64,000 nucleotides of DNA from the NCBI RefSeq assembly GCF_003610495.1, contig NZ_RAPK01000006.1:701853-765852 (forward strand), in the 5' to 3' direction. Shown here in pieces: positions 7,525-18,249 of this stretch. Position 1 is the first letter of the stretch, and each line of letters opens with the position of its first letter. Below the pieces are notes generated by a model. It had not been told where the DNA came from and did no database searches. It was given only the letters and a program-made list of their open reading frames with translations. Position numbers and translations under genes: made by a program. The stretch is from Sinobaca qinghaiensis. GTDB taxonomy: Bacteria > Bacillota > Bacilli > Bacillales > Marinococcaceae.

Positions 7525-8979
7525 ATGGGATGGAATAAAAAGACGGCAGCAGCGTTCACGGGTGCAGCGCTGGTCGCGGGAACAGGAGGCGTGTTTCTAG
7601 GCGCCAACCTCTCAGACACTGGTTCCGGTACCTCCGGAAGTTCGGGCCAGGCCTCTACAGGAAATACACATACGGAGGACATGGAGCGGTTCGAACAAGT
7701 ATACAGCACGATCAGTGAAGACTACATGGACGAAGTGGATTCCGGCCAGCTGATGGAAGGAGCGATGGAGGGGATGATCGAAGAGCTTGGCGATCCCCAC
7801 TCCTCCTACATGAATCAGGAAATGTCAGAAGAGTTTAATCAGTCGCTGGAGTCCTCTTTTGAAGGTATTGGAGCAGAGGTGAGCCTTATTGATGATACCG
7901 TCACGATCGTAGCCCCGTTTCAGGATTCTCCGGCCGAACAGGCCGGTCTGCAGCCAAATGATCAGGTGCTCGAAGTGGACGGGGAATCGACGGAAGGAGA
8001 AACGCTTAATGAAACCGTGCTCCGTATCCGCGGGGAGCAGGGAACCGACGTAACGCTTACCGTGCAGCGTGCCGGAAGCAGCGAACCGTTTGATGTCGTA
8101 GTTGAACGCGATGAGATTCCGGTGGAAACCGTGCAATCGGAAATAATCGAAGAAGACGGATCCAGAATCGGCCACCTCTCCTTAACTTCCTTTGGGGAAA
8201 GCACGGCTTCCGAGTTTGAAGAACAGCTTAATTCCCTTGAAGAAGAAGGGATGGATGCACTGGTTATTGATGTACGCGGAAATCCGGGCGGCTATTTAAA
8301 TGCCGTGGAAGAAATCGGCGAACTGGTTATTTCCAGCGACAAGCCTCTCGTGCAGATTGAAGATCGAAACGAGCAGGTGGAGGAGTTTACGAGCGACCTT
8401 GCCGAGCCGAAAGATTATCCAATTGTCGGCGTCATTGACGAAGGCAGTGTATCTGCTTCCGAGATTCTAGCAGGTGCATTAAAAGAAGCCGGCAGCTATG
8501 ACCTGGTAGGACAGACCACTTACGGAAAAGGAACAGTTCAGCAGTCGATGGAGCTTGGAGATGGCAGCCAGCTGAAGCTTTCCATGTTCAAGTGGCTGAC
8601 GCCGGACGGCAATTGGATCGATGGAGAGGGCGTAGAGCCTACTATTGAAGTAGAGCAGCCTGATTACTTTACTTCCGCTGCCCTTGATCCGGAAGATCCA
8701 CTCGAGCTTGACCAGGTTGGAGAAGATATCGGAACAGCCCAGAATATGCTGCAGGGACTTGGCTACGAGCCGGGTCGCTCCGACGGATACTTCAATGAAG
8801 AAACCGAAACAGCCGTGCAGAACTTCCAGGAAGAACAGGATCTGGAAGCAAACGGGACGATTGATGAGGATACGGCAGAGGCGCTGAACCAGGCCCTGCT
8901 CGAAAATATCCGTGATCCGGAAAACGACGCCCAGCTTGAACGTGCCCTGCAGGAAGCTGCCGAGCAGTCATCTGAATAA
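7525..8979 (+). CDS. ctpB: S41 family carboxyl-terminal processing protease with PDZ and peptidoglycan-binding domains
   Basis: A secreted or membrane-anchored serine protease of 484 residues. Order: N-terminal hydrophobic segment (AAAFTGAALVAGTGGVFLG), a Ser/Thr/Gly-rich linker, an S41 N-domain, a PDZ domain (around 115-200, SPAEQAGLQPNDQVLEVDG), the S41 catalytic domain with Ser in GSVSASEILAGAL and Lys in TYGKGTVQ, then a C-terminal peptidoglycan-binding repeat (LGYEPGRSDGYFNEETETAV). This is the architecture of B. subtilis CtpB, which cleaves SpoIVFA in sporulation signalling. The neighbour minJ supports the assignment. It could also be the paralogue CtpA type, but the gene order favours CtpB. 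Confidence 0.9.
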   Translation: MGWNKKTAAAFTGAALVAGTGGVFLGANLSDTGSGTSGSSGQASTGNTHTEDMERFEQVYSTISEDYMDEVDSGQLMEGAMEGMIEELGDPHSSYMNQEMSEEFNQSLESSFEGIGAEVSLIDDTVTIVAPFQDSPAEQAGLQPNDQVLEVDGESTEGETLNETVLRIRGEQGTDVTLTVQRAGSSEPFDVVVERDEIPVETVQSEIIEEDGSRIGHLSLTSFGESTASEFEEQLNSLEEEGMDALVIDVRGNPGGYLNAVEEIGELVISSDKPLVQIEDRNEQVEEFTSDLAEPKDYPIVGVIDEGSVSASEILAGALKEAGSYDLVGQTTYGKGTVQQSMELGDGSQLKLSMFKWLTPDGNWIDGEGVEPTIEVEQPDYFTSAALDPEDPLELDQVGEDIGTAQNMLQGLGYEPGRSDGYFNEETETAVQNFQEEQDLEANGTIDEDTAEALNQALLENIRDPENDAQLERALQEAAEQSSE

Positions 8980-8985
8980 ATAAAC

Positions 8986-9016
8986 CGCAGGCAGGGCGTC
9001 TCCTGCCTGTGCTTTT
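8986..9016 (+). terminator. Terminator after ctpB
   Basis: CAGGCAGG - loop - CCTGCCTG stem followed by a short T run. Confidence 0.7.
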
Positions 9017-9073
9017 CATTTAAATAAAACAAGTTACCGACTAAGTCAAAGGATAGGAAAGGAAGGTGCTTCA

Positions 9074-10246
9074 TTGGACTGGATAACGTGGTTATGGGAA
9101 ATAGCGAGGGCGGTCGGCTGGTTTTTTGCCAACCCTCTTACATATGTAATTATCGGTACAGCATTTTGGATAGGCTCTAAAAGAGTAAAACAGGAGCGGA
9201 AAGATTTTAAGACGAGGCTTTACCCGCCGCTTTACGATGTACTTGTATCAATCTGGCCGGGCATAGCCTACGGCCTGCTCGTATCGATACTGGTCGTGGT
9301 GTCAGGACTTTTCGTACCACTGGAAGTGCTGGCAGCCGCCGCTGTATTGTGGATTTTATTTATCGTCTGCGGACTGATGCGTTTTGCCACCCCGGCTCAT
9401 GTGCTCGGACTGAGCGTAGTGGCCGCACACGTAGTTCCGCTAATCTGGAACCCGTCCGGCGGCTTCTGGGGCGGGATCATGTCGTCCCTGCAGGAGGCGG
9501 ATCTGCGCCCTGCGTTCGTACTTACAGCACTGCTTGTTCTTACGGAAGGCCTGCTTCTTCTCCGCACGAAACGGCATCATACGTCTCCCTATCTTTTTAA
9601 AACACCGCGGGGCAAGTGGCAGGGAGCTCATCGTTTAAAGCGTGTATGGCTTCTGCCGGCATTTATTCTCGTACCGGGGGATGCGCTTCAGGCCATCGGC
9701 TGGTGGCCGCTGTTTCCTATAGAAGGAACCGGTCTTTCCCTGCTGCTGTTTCCATTTGCCGCAGCCCTCAGGCTCGACATTATCGGAAGCGTTCCGCAGC
9801 AGGCCGTGCGGCGTATCGGTGGAAAAATTGTGCTTTGGGGTCTTGTCCTCGGAGCCGCAGCTGGTGCTGCCTATTTGGTTGACTATCCGATCTACATCGC
9901 AGCCGCTGCAGCTCTTCTCGGAAGAGAATGGATTACGTGGTCACAGAAACGCCGGGAAGCATCAAGCCGGCCGATTTACACCGTGCCGGACCGGGGTCTG
10001 CGTGTAGCAGGCATTCTTCCATACTCTCCGGCGGAGAAAATGGATATTAAGCCGGGAGAAATAATTACCAGGGTCAACGGTCAGACGGTAACGAATGAAA
10101 ATGACCTTTACCAGGCGATTCAGCTTAATTCCGCCTACAGCAAAATCGGCGTCATCGACTTGAATCAGGAGCTGCGCTATACGCAGATCGCGGTTTACGC
10201 AAACGAACATTACCTGCTCGGCTTATTGCTTGTAAAACAAGAGTAG
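9074..10246 (+). CDS. minJ: Cell-division topology protein MinJ-like, polytopic membrane protein with PDZ domain
   Basis: A 390-residue protein with a start at TTG 9074 (ribosome site AGGAAGGTG). The first 280 residues form several membrane segments, for example GLLVSILVVVSGLFVPLEVL and a long hydrophobic stretch near 255-280. The C-terminal 90 residues form a PDZ domain (AGILPYSPAEKMDIKPGEII). In B. subtilis MinJ (YvjD) bridges DivIVA and MinD to place the division septum, and its gene lies between ctpB and uvrB exactly as here. Assignment is from architecture plus synteny; sequence identity cannot be computed here. Confidence 0.85.
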   Translation: MDWITWLWEIARAVGWFFANPLTYVIIGTAFWIGSKRVKQERKDFKTRLYPPLYDVLVSIWPGIAYGLLVSILVVVSGLFVPLEVLAAAAVLWILFIVCGLMRFATPAHVLGLSVVAAHVVPLIWNPSGGFWGGIMSSLQEADLRPAFVLTALLVLTEGLLLLRTKRHHTSPYLFKTPRGKWQGAHRLKRVWLLPAFILVPGDALQAIGWWPLFPIEGTGLSLLLFPFAAALRLDIIGSVPQQAVRRIGGKIVLWGLVLGAAAGAAYLVDYPIYIAAAAALLGREWITWSQKRREASSRPIYTVPDRGLRVAGILPYSPAEKMDIKPGEIITRVNGQTVTNENDLYQAIQLNSAYSKIGVIDLNQELRYTQIAVYANEHYLLGLLLVKQE

Positions 10247-10271
10247 GATGCTTATACTTTATAGAACCAGA

Positions 10272-10304
10272 CGAAAAGACCATCTGCCGAGGATGGTCTT
10301 TTAC
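10272..10304 (+). terminator. Terminator after minJ
   Basis: AAAAGACCATC - TGCCGAG - GATGGTCTTTT stem-loop with flanking A and T runs. Confidence 0.85.
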
Positions 10305-10316
10305 GTCTCTCTAAAA

Positions 10317-10330
10317 CGAACATGTATTCG
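10317..10330 (+). promoter_or_regulatory. LexA (DinR) SOS box upstream of uvrBA
   Basis: CGAACATGTATTCG matches the Bacillus SOS consensus CGAACRNRYGTTCG at 13 of 14 positions. It lies just ahead of the uvrB promoter, the expected place for DNA-damage control of excision repair. Confidence 0.85.
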
Positions 10331-10340
10331 TTTTTTGCGT

Positions 10341-10367
10341 TTGGAAACAGCGTAAATGTGGTATAAT
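10341..10367 (+). promoter_or_regulatory. Promoter of uvrBA
   Basis: A perfect -10 box TATAAT at 10362-10367 with a -35 candidate TTGGAA at 10341-10346. The spacing of 15 is short. The LexA box is directly upstream. Confidence 0.6.
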
Positions 10368-10416
10368 GAAGCAGAATAATAGACGAGAATTTTAAGAATA
10401 TGGAGGCGGACACGCC

Positions 10417-12396
10417 ATGAGCGAAGCATTTGAATTAGTATCCAAATACAAGCCGGAAGGCGATCAGCCCAATGCAATAAAAGCGCTGAACGAAGGGCTG
10501 CGTGAAGGCAGGAAGTATCAGACCCTGCTCGGCGCTACAGGAACAGGAAAGACGTTTACCGTCTCGAATGTCGTTCAGGAAATAAAAAAGCCGACGCTTG
10601 TTATTGCCCACAATAAAACGCTGGCCGGCCAGCTGTACAGTGAATTTAAAGAACTCTTCCCGAACAACGCGGTGGAGTATTTTGTCAGTTATTATGATTA
10701 CTATCAGCCGGAAGCCTATATTCCGCAGACGGATATGTTTATTGAAAAAGACGCGAGCATCAACGACGAAATTGATAAGCTCCGCCACTCCGCGACAAGC
10801 TCGCTGTTTGAGCGTGATGATGTCATTGTTGTAGCCAGCGTGTCCTGCATCTACGGTCTTGGTTCCCCGGAAGATTACCGGGACCTTGTGCTGTCGCTCC
10901 GGAAAGATATGGAAATGGAGCGCAATGAACTGCTGCGCCGGCTTGTGGATATACAATATGACCGCAATGACATTAATTTTGTGCGCGGAACGTTCCGCGT
11001 GCGCGGCGACGTTGTGGAAATTTTTCCGGCTTCACGCGATGAGCAGTGTATCCGCGTGGAATTTTTCGGAGATGAAATTGACCGCATCACGGAAGTGAAT
11101 GCCCTGACAGGAGAAATCAACGGCGAACGCAGCCACGTGGCGATTTTTCCGGCGTCCCACTTCGTAACCAGAGAAGAGAAACTGAACAAAGCGATCGTAA
11201 ATATAGAAAAGGAACTGGAAGATCAGCTTGCCGTTTTCCGCTCCGAGGATAAACTGCTCGAAGCACAGCGCCTCGAACAGCGCACCCGGTATGACATCGA
11301 AATGATGCAGGAGATGGGCTTTTGTTCAGGAATCGAGAACTACTCCCGCCATCTGACGTTCCGGAACCCGGGCGATTCCCCCTACACGCTGCTTGATTTC
11401 TTTCCGGACGATTTTCTAATCGTGGTCGATGAGTCCCACGTTACCCTTCCTCAGGTACGGGGCATGTACAACGGGGACCGGGCGAGAAAAGAAGTGCTCG
11501 TCAATCACGGATTTCGTCTGCCTTCCGCGATGGATAATCGTCCGCTGAAGTTTGATGAATTCCAGGAACGCGTTCATCAGGCACTGTTTATTTCTGCAAC
11601 GCCGGGAGCGTTCGAAGAAGAACATACGCCGGAAATGATTGAACAGATTATCCGCCCGACCGGCTTAATTGATCCGACGATCGACATCCGTCCGATTGAA
11701 GGGCAGATTGATGACCTGATCGGTGAAATTAACGAACGGGCAGCCCGAAACGAGCGCGTGCTCATTACGACCCTGACGAAGAAAATGTCAGAAGACCTGA
11801 CCGACTATTTAAAAGAAGTAGGAATACGGGTGAAGTATCTTCACTCCGATATTAAGACGCTGGACCGAATAGATATTGTCCGCCAGCTGCGCATGGGCCA
11901 TTTTGACGCACTTGTCGGAATTAACCTGTTAAGAGAAGGCCTTGATATTCCGGAAGTATCGCTCGTTACGATTCTCGATGCGGACAAGGAAGGATTTCTG
12001 CGCGCCGAGCGTTCCTTGATTCAAACGATGGGACGGGCGGCCAGAAACGCCAACGGCCACGTTATTATGTATGCGGACCGGATTACAAAATCGATGGATA
12101 TCGCTATTTCCGAAACAAACCGGCGCCGCGAAATTCAGCTCGCCTACAACGAAGAGCACGGCATTACGCCGAAAACCATTCAGAAATCCATCCCGGAATT
12201 AATTAAGGCGACTATTGTGACCGAAGATGGGGAAGAAGTGGAACAGGTACCTATGCTTTCGAAAATGAACAAAACCGAACGCCGGAAATATGCAGATGAG
12301 CTTGAGGCGGAAATGAAGCAGGCAGCAAGAGACCTGCAGTTTGAACGGGCCGCTGAACTTCGTGACCTCGTTCTTGAATTAAAAGCGGAAGGATAG
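10417..12396 (+). CDS. uvrB: Excinuclease ABC subunit B
   Basis: UvrB is the DNA-damage verification helicase of nucleotide excision repair. It is loaded by UvrA and guides UvrC incision. The 659 residues match family length. Motifs: Walker A GATGTGKT at residues 39-46, the beta-hairpin region [12 protein letters not shown], the DEAD-type motif [22 protein letters not shown] (motif VI), and the C-terminal UVR domain ([20 protein letters not shown]) that contacts UvrC. It starts at ATG 10417 after GGAGGCGG and is separated from uvrA by only 5 bases, forming an operon under the SOS box. Confidence 0.98.
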   Translation: MSEAFELVSKYKPEGDQPNAIKALNEGLREGRKYQTLLGATGTGKTFTVSNVVQEIKKPTLVIAHNKTLAGQLYSEFKELFPNNAVEYFVSYYDYYQPEAYIPQTDMFIEKDASINDEIDKLRHSATSSLFERDDVIVVASVSCIYGLGSPEDYRDLVLSLRKDMEMERNELLRRLVDIQYDRNDINFVRGTFRVRGDVVEIFPASRDEQCIRVEFFGDEIDRITEVNALTGEINGERSHVAIFPASHFVTREEKLNKAIVNIEKELEDQLAVFRSEDKLLEAQRLEQRTRYDIEMMQEMGFCSGIENYSRHLTFRNPGDSPYTLLDFFPDDFLIVVDESHVTLPQVRGMYNGDRARKEVLVNHGFRLPSAMDNRPLKFDEFQERVHQALFISATPGAFEEEHTPEMIEQIIRPTGLIDPTIDIRPIEGQIDDLIGEINERAARNERVLITTLTKKMSEDLTDYLKEVGIRVKYLHSDIKTLDRIDIVRQLRMGHFDALVGINLLREGLDIPEVSLVTILDADKEGFLRAERSLIQTMGRAARNANGHVIMYADRITKSMDIAISETNRRREIQLAYNEEHGITPKTIQKSIPELIKATIVTEDGEEVEQVPMLSKMNKTERRKYADELEAEMKQAARDLQFERAAELRDLVLELKAEG

Positions 12397-12401
12397 ATAG
12401 A

Positions 12402-15287
12402 ATGGCACTGGAAAACTTACAAATTAAAGGCGCACGCTCCCACAACTTAAAGAACGTAGATATTACGATACCAAGAGACAAACTGATTGTGTTTACAGGA
12501 TTATCGGGCTCGGGGAAATCCTCCCTGGCCTTTGATACGATATATGCAGAAGGGCAGAGACGCTATGTTGAATCGCTTTCTGCCTATGCCCGCCAGTTTC
12601 TCGGGCAGATGGATAAGCCGGACGTGGACTCTATTGAAGGGCTCTCTCCGGCCATTTCCATTGACCAGAAAACAACGAGCAAAAACCCCCGTTCTACGGT
12701 AGGAACGGTTACGGAAATTTATGACTATCTGCGGCTTTTGTTTGCCCGCATCGGCCGGCCGGTCTGCCCGAACCACGGCATTGAAATTGCTTCACAGACC
12801 GTCCAGCAGATGGTGGACCGGATGATGGCCTATCCGGAGCGGACGAAAATGCAGATTTTATCGCCGCTTATTTCAGGGCGCAAAGGCGAGCACGTAAAAG
12901 TGCTCGAAGACCTGAAAAAAGAAGGCTATGTCCGTGTCCGTGTGGACGGGGAAATGCGCGAAGTAAGCGATGATATTACGCTTGAAAAAAATAAAAAGCA
13001 CAGCATTGAAGCGGTAATTGACCGGATCGTCATTAAGCCGGATGTAGAAACAAGACTTGCCGACTCACTGGAAACAGCCCTGCGCCTAGGCGACGGCCAG
13101 GCAAAAATTGATGTTATCGGGGAAGAAGAGCTGTTATTCAGCCAGCATCATGCCTGCCCGCACTGTGGATTTTCTATTGGTGAGCTGGAGCCGCGCCTGT
13201 TTTCCTTTAACAGCCCGTTTGGTGCCTGCCCGTCGTGTGATGGTCTTGGCAGCAAGCTGGAAGTGGACAAAGAACTGGTTATCCCGGATCCGGACCTGAC
13301 GCTCAAAGAGCATGCTATTGCCGCATGGAAGCCGACGAGCTCCCAGTACTATCCGCAGCTGCTTGAATCCGTATGCCGCCATTTTGATATTAAAATGGAT
13401 GTACCGGTCAAGAAAATTTCTGAAAAGAAGATGGATATTCTTTTACATGGAAGCACGAAAGAAAAAATGACATTCCGGTATGAAAATGACCGCGGCGGTG
13501 TAAGAGAGCGCCGTATTTACTTTGAGGGCGTACTGGAAAATATCAACCGCCGCTATCATGAAACGAGCTCCGATTACATCAGGGAGCAGATGGAACAATA
13601 TATGACGAGCAAGCCTTGTCCGACCTGCAAAGGCCACCGCCTTCGTAAAGAAAGCCTGTCGGTGAAGATTAATGATCATCACGTCGGCCAGGTAACCGAT
13701 ATGAGCATCAAGAACGCGATGGAGTTTTTCGGAGAGTCTATTCATTTGACGGACAAAGAAAAAGAAATTGCAAACATGATTCTAAGAGAAATCGAAGAAC
13801 GTCTCGGCTTTTTAAACAATGTCGGCCTCGACTACCTGACGCTAAGCCGGGCAGCCGGTACGCTCTCCGGCGGGGAAGCCCAGCGGATCCGTCTTGCCAC
13901 CCAGATTGGTTCTTCTCTGATGGGTGTTCTCTATATACTCGATGAGCCGTCGATCGGCCTCCATCAGCGCGATAACGACCGTCTGATTGCCACACTGCAG
14001 CGGATGAGGGACCTCGGCAATACGTTAATTGTAGTCGAGCACGATGAAGATACGATGCTTGCCGCCGACCACATTGTCGACATCGGCCCCGGAGCAGGGA
14101 TGCACGGCGGTTACATTATTTCGGAAGGCACGCCGGAAGAAGTCATGGCCGATAAAGACTCTTTGACCGGCCAGTATTTGTCCGGTGAGCGCTTTATTCC
14201 GCTGCCGGCGGAACGCAGAAAACCGCAGGGACGCTGGCTGAAAATCAAAGGTGCTTCCGAAAATAACTTAAAGCGGGTAAATGCGGACTTCCCGCTCGGG
14301 CTGTTTACTGCCATCACCGGCGTATCCGGCTCCGGAAAAAGTACGTTGATTAATGATATCCTTTACAAATCCGTAGCACAGAAGCTGTATAAGAGCAAGC
14401 ATAAGCCGGGCGCGCACAAATCCGTGGAAGGTCTTGACCAGCTGGAAAAGGTTATTGATATAGACCAGTCTCCGATCGGCCGCACCCCACGTTCGAATCC
14501 GGCTACGTATACCGGCGTGTTTGATGATATCCGCGACGTGTTTTCGCTGACGAATGAAGCGAAGCTGCGCGGCTATAAAAAAGGACGCTTCAGCTTTAAT
14601 GTAAAAGGCGGACGCTGTGAAGCCTGCCGCGGTGACGGTATTATAAAAATTGAGATGCACTTTCTTCCCGATGTGTACGTTTCCTGCGAAGAATGCGAAG
14701 GCAGACGGTATAACCGGGAAACGCTGGATATTAAATACAAAGGGAAAAACATTGCCGACGTTCTGGAAATGACCGTGGAAGAGGCAGTGGACTTCTTTGA
14801 AAACATTCCAAAAATCAAACGCAAAATCCAGACGTTATATGATGTCGGATTAGGGTATATAAAACTAGGACAGCAGGCAACGACGCTTTCCGGCGGGGAA
14901 GCCCAGCGTGTGAAGCTTGCTTCCCAGCTTCATAAGCGTTCCACCGGTAAATCGCTCTATATTCTTGACGAGCCGACTACCGGCCTGCACGTAGACGATA
15001 TTGACCGTCTGCTTAAAGTACTGCAGCGCCTTGTAGATAATGGCGATACGGTACTGGTTATTGAACACAATCTGGATGTAATTAAAACGGTGGATTATAT
15101 CGTCGATCTCGGCCCGGAAGGCGGAGACAACGGCGGTACCATTGTTGCGAAAGGCACGCCGGAGAAAATAGCGGATGTGGAGGAATCCTACACCGGCTAT
15201 TATTTGAAGCCGATTCTTGAACGGGAAGAAGAACGGATGAAAACCCGCCGCCTGCAGGCGGACCGGGTGGCAGAAGCTTCTTCCTGA
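12402..15287 (+). CDS. uvrA: Excinuclease ABC subunit A
   Basis: UvrA is the damage-sensing ABC ATPase of nucleotide excision repair. Its 961 residues contain two ATPase modules. The first has Walker [10 protein letters not shown] at about residue 31 and signature [12 protein letters not shown]; the second has GVSGSGKST and [12 protein letters not shown]. Zinc-finger modules are visible as CPHC...CPSC (about 250-280) and CEAC...CEEC (about 740-765). It is the second gene of the SOS-regulated uvrBA operon. No clear terminator was seen in the 108-base gap that follows. Confidence 0.98.
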   Translation: MALENLQIKGARSHNLKNVDITIPRDKLIVFTGLSGSGKSSLAFDTIYAEGQRRYVESLSAYARQFLGQMDKPDVDSIEGLSPAISIDQKTTSKNPRSTVGTVTEIYDYLRLLFARIGRPVCPNHGIEIASQTVQQMVDRMMAYPERTKMQILSPLISGRKGEHVKVLEDLKKEGYVRVRVDGEMREVSDDITLEKNKKHSIEAVIDRIVIKPDVETRLADSLETALRLGDGQAKIDVIGEEELLFSQHHACPHCGFSIGELEPRLFSFNSPFGACPSCDGLGSKLEVDKELVIPDPDLTLKEHAIAAWKPTSSQYYPQLLESVCRHFDIKMDVPVKKISEKKMDILLHGSTKEKMTFRYENDRGGVRERRIYFEGVLENINRRYHETSSDYIREQMEQYMTSKPCPTCKGHRLRKESLSVKINDHHVGQVTDMSIKNAMEFFGESIHLTDKEKEIANMILREIEERLGFLNNVGLDYLTLSRAAGTLSGGEAQRIRLATQIGSSLMGVLYILDEPSIGLHQRDNDRLIATLQRMRDLGNTLIVVEHDEDTMLAADHIVDIGPGAGMHGGYIISEGTPEEVMADKDSLTGQYLSGERFIPLPAERRKPQGRWLKIKGASENNLKRVNADFPLGLFTAITGVSGSGKSTLINDILYKSVAQKLYKSKHKPGAHKSVEGLDQLEKVIDIDQSPIGRTPRSNPATYTGVFDDIRDVFSLTNEAKLRGYKKGRFSFNVKGGRCEACRGDGIIKIEMHFLPDVYVSCEECEGRRYNRETLDIKYKGKNIADVLEMTVEEAVDFFENIPKIKRKIQTLYDVGLGYIKLGQQATTLSGGEAQRVKLASQLHKRSTGKSLYILDEPTTGLHVDDIDRLLKVLQRLVDNGDTVLVIEHNLDVIKTVDYIVDLGPEGGDNGGTIVAKGTPEKIADVEESYTGYYLKPILEREEERMKTRRLQADRVAEASS

Positions 15288-15395
15288 ACGCCGTCCCATT
15301 AAAATGAAACGTCCCTGCAGGTCTTTCGTAAATACAGAATACAAGAAGCCGCCAGGAGCGGTGAATGAAAAGATACCTGAAAGGAAGGGTACAGC

Positions 15396-16565
15396 ATGGA
15401 AGAAGAACGCAGACAAATTTTACGCATGATTGAAGAGGGCAAAATTTCAGCAGAGGAAGGGGTCCGTCTTTTGGAAGCATTATCAGCTGACAAAAGCGGC
15501 TCATCCCGTTCAGGCAGAAAAAATGGCTCCACGCGGTCCAGCCAGCGTTCCTCCGGCGGTTTCGGTGCGGATCCATTTAATATCTTCCGCGATGCGGCAG
15601 GGCGTGCGTTTCAGCGCAGAGACCGCCAGCCGCCGTTTGACAAAGAGAAAAAAATGTTCCAGGAATGGTCGGATCAGGCAAGTTCATTTGTTGATACTGC
15701 TGTAAAAAAAGTAAAAGAAATGGACCTGGATTTCAACTTTGGTCCATATACAGAAGTGAGTCATACCTTTGAGCTGCAGCATCTGAGCGACAAAAATATT
15801 GAGTTTGCGCTTGAAAATGGCTCCTTCGAATGGAAAACATGGGACATGCCCGGCATCAAAATCGACTGTCGTGTGAAAGTCTACCGCGAAGAGTCAGAGG
15901 ATCAGGCGTCCAGCCGTTTTCTAAATGACGCCGAATTCGGCTCGGAGGAAGGCCGTCTGCTGTTCCGGACCAAATCCAAAGCGATGAAAGTGGAAGCCGT
16001 AGTCTATGTGCCGTCCAAACGGTATGAGTCTATTAAATGGCACACGTTTAACGGCCATTTAAAAGGGGAATCTATCGATACAGACCGCTTCTCTGCCAAG
16101 GCATCAAACGGTTCCCTTTTCTTCCGGGACGTTCAGGCTTCCCGCATGTTCGCGGAAACAGGTAACGGCCCGATTACGCTTCAGGGCGGCAGCGCCGATC
16201 TTGCTACGCTGAAAACCTGGAATGGATCCGTTATGTGCCGGGCGGAAGTGAAAGATCTTGAAGTCGAAGTGTTTAATGGTTCTGTTACCGGCATCCTTTC
16301 CTATAAAGAAGATGCAAAAGCGGTTATTCAGGCCAAAACAGGCAATATTGACCTGGAGCTGGAACCTTCCGCGCGTACGGACGGCCATCTCGAAACGATG
16401 ACCGGTACGTACCACAATGATTTAGCCGAAGTAGAAATACTGGAAGAACAAAAAGAATTCGTCCAAAAATCAGTGCGGTTTATGTCACGTCCAACCGCTT
16501 CTCCAACTTTGAGGCTGGAAGCGTTGACGAAGACGGGCTCTATTACGGTAAAGCCAAAGATATAA
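15396..16565 (+). CDS. yvlB: DUF4097-type beta-repeat protein, YvlB-like
   Basis: A 389-residue protein with a short N-terminal helical module (EEERRQILRMIEEGKISAEEGVRLLEAL) seen in YvlB-type proteins. A Ser/Gly/Arg-rich linker follows, then a long adhesin-like beta-strand repeat region with many NGS and NGP turns (SNGSLFFRDV, WNGSVMCRAEV, FNGSVTGILS). There is no signal peptide. The next two genes encode a PspC-domain protein and a YvlD-like membrane protein, the same trio that follows uvrA in B. subtilis and is linked there to envelope stress. Molecular function is unknown. Confidence 0.82.
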   Translation: MEEERRQILRMIEEGKISAEEGVRLLEALSADKSGSSRSGRKNGSTRSSQRSSGGFGADPFNIFRDAAGRAFQRRDRQPPFDKEKKMFQEWSDQASSFVDTAVKKVKEMDLDFNFGPYTEVSHTFELQHLSDKNIEFALENGSFEWKTWDMPGIKIDCRVKVYREESEDQASSRFLNDAEFGSEEGRLLFRTKSKAMKVEAVVYVPSKRYESIKWHTFNGHLKGESIDTDRFSAKASNGSLFFRDVQASRMFAETGNGPITLQGGSADLATLKTWNGSVMCRAEVKDLEVEVFNGSVTGILSYKEDAKAVIQAKTGNIDLELEPSARTDGHLETMTGTYHNDLAEVEILEEQKEFVQKSVRFMSRPTASPTLRLEALTKTGSITVKPKI

Positions 16566-16584
16566 ACCACAGACAAGGAGATGT

Positions 16585-16788
16585 ATGATGAAGAAAAAAT
16601 TGTATCGTTCCGAAACCGATAAGATGCTTGCAGGTATTTGTGGAGGACTGGCGGACTATTTAAACGTTAACACCACGCTTGTGCGTGTTAGTACCGTTAT
16701 TCTTTCCCTGCTTACGTCAGGTGTTCCGATTATTATTCTTTATATCGTATTGGCATTCGTGCTGCCTAAAGAAGGAAGCGCGAGCTGA
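16585..16788 (+). CDS. yvlC: PspC-domain membrane protein, YvlC-like
   Basis: A 67-residue protein that is one PspC domain: KLYRSETDKMLAGICGGLADYLNVN, then one or two membrane segments (VSTVILSLLTSGVPIIILYIVLAFVLP, cited here in part by position 31-61). PspC domains act in phage-shock-type membrane stress responses. Two adjacent ATGs (16585, 16588) are possible starts after AAGGAG; the second has better spacing. Its stop codon overlaps the next start by one base, indicating translational coupling. Confidence 0.87.
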   Translation: MMKKKLYRSETDKMLAGICGGLADYLNVNTTLVRVSTVILSLLTSGVPIIILYIVLAFVLPKEGSAS

Positions 16789-17156
16789 TGGTAGGCTGCT
16801 TAACGCCTTTTCTCATTAATACGCTGACGCTTATGGCGGTGGCGGGTGTCTTTAATGGATTTTACCTGGAAGGTTTTGGTGCGGCCCTTATGGCAGGTAT
16901 TATCCTGACCGTGGTTAACTTTTTCATCCGCCCGCTTCTCGTCCTGCTGACGCTGCCGTTTACCGTTGTTACGTTTGGGTTGTTTATATTCGTTATTAAC
17001 GCGCTCATGCTTATGCTTACAGCAGCACTAATGGGAAGCTCTTTTGAAATTTCCGGATTTGGCATGGCTCTGCTTGCATCCGTTATTATTGCCCTGCTGA
17101 ATATGGTACTTTCTAATTTTATTGCGGATCCTTTAAGCAAAGGAAGCCGCCGCTGA
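16788..17156 (+). CDS. yvlD: Phage-holin-4/YvlD-type membrane protein
   Basis: A 122-residue, almost wholly hydrophobic protein with about four membrane segments (LINTLTLMAVAGVFNGFYL near the N-terminus, then three more), typical of the mycobacterial-phage holin / YvlD family. Function is unknown; despite the family label there is no phage context here. It is coupled to the PspC gene and ends the yvlBCD-like operon. Confidence 0.82.
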   Translation: MVGCLTPFLINTLTLMAVAGVFNGFYLEGFGAALMAGIILTVVNFFIRPLLVLLTLPFTVVTFGLFIFVINALMLMLTAALMGSSFEISGFGMALLASVIIALLNMVLSNFIADPLSKGSRR

Positions 17157-17171
17157 TACCTATCGATCCCT

Positions 17172-17204
17172 GACAGGATGCCGTCTTTCGGCATCCTGTT
17201 TTTT
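17172..17204 (+). terminator. Terminator between yvlD and hprK
   Basis: ACAGGATGCC - GTCTTTC - GGCATCCTGT stem and a T run. Confidence 0.9.
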
Positions 17205-17297
17205 ATGGGCAGGCAACGTTATCCTTTGCCTGCAAATCATGCTACAATGAAAAAAGTGACAGCGCCCGGATGGGCAAGAACGAGTGGAGGGAAAAGC

Positions 17298-18233
17298 ATG
17301 GCGAAGGTGACAGCAAAGGACCTGGTCGAGCATTTTGATTTTGAGGTGCTTGCCGGGCATGAAGGCGTATATCGCGCAATTACAACAAGTGATATTTCCC
17401 GGCCGGGAATTGAGATGGCCGGTTATTTTACGTATTACCCTGCCAAACGGCTGCAGCTTTTGGGTAGAACAGAGCTTTCTTTTTACCAGCAGCTCAATGA
17501 TGAAGAAAAGCAGGAGCGGATGGAAAAGCTGTGTACATATGATACCCCGGGGATTATCATTTCCCGGGACCTGACCGCCCCGGATGAACTGATTAATAAC
17601 GCAAATAAAGTCGGCGTTCCGCTTATGCGGGCAGACGTGACGACCACGAGGCTGAGCAGTCAGATTACGACATTTCTGGAAACGAAGCTCGCTAAATCAA
17701 CAGCCATGCACGGCGTCCTGATGGACATTTACGGCATAGGCGTACTTCTTACCGGGGCAAGCGGCGTCGGTAAAAGCGAAACCGCGCTCGACCTGGTGCG
17801 CCGCGGCCACCGTCTCGTAGCGGACGACTCTGTGGAAATCCGCCAGGAACAGGGCAACACGCTCGTCGGACGAGCTCCTGATTTGATTCAGCATCTTCTG
17901 GAAATCCGCGGACTCGGCATTATTGATGTGATGACGCTGTTCGGCGCCGGTGCCGTCCGTCCATTCAAACGGATTGCGCTGACGATTAACCTGGAGCTTT
18001 GGGACGACAAAAAGGCCTACGACCGTCTGGGGATTGAAGAAGTTACCGTGAAAATTATTGATTCTGAAATACCAAGATTAACTATTCCGGTTCGCCCGGG
18101 AAGAAACCTTGCGGTTATCGTTGAGGTCGCAGCCATGAACTTCAGGCTGAAACGAATGGGTATTAATACCGCGCAGGAGTTTTCGGACCGCCTGACCGGT
18201 GTTATTGAAGAAGGCGACAAAGAAGATTTTTAA
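17298..18233 (+). CDS. hprK: HPr kinase/phosphorylase
   Basis: A bifunctional enzyme that phosphorylates Ser46 of HPr and Crh when glycolytic intermediates are high and removes the phosphate otherwise, thereby controlling CcpA. The 311 residues from ATG 17298 (ribosome site GTGGAGGG) match the family. The frame is open further upstream, but those codons run through the terminator and are not HprK-like. Visible: a histidine in [11 protein letters not shown], the P-loop [17 protein letters not shown], and [20 protein letters not shown] (HPrK signature). A weak -10 box TACAAT lies about 50 bases upstream. Its substrate Crh is encoded at 32796 and a probable cre site lies ahead of rpoN. Confidence 0.97.
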   Translation: MAKVTAKDLVEHFDFEVLAGHEGVYRAITTSDISRPGIEMAGYFTYYPAKRLQLLGRTELSFYQQLNDEEKQERMEKLCTYDTPGIIISRDLTAPDELINNANKVGVPLMRADVTTTRLSSQITTFLETKLAKSTAMHGVLMDIYGIGVLLTGASGVGKSETALDLVRRGHRLVADDSVEIRQEQGNTLVGRAPDLIQHLLEIRGLGIIDVMTLFGAGAVRPFKRIALTINLELWDDKKAYDRLGIEEVTVKIIDSEIPRLTIPVRPGRNLAVIVEVAAMNFRLKRMGINTAQEFSDRLTGVIEEGDKEDF

Positions 18234-18249
18234 GAAGAGGTGACAGGCA

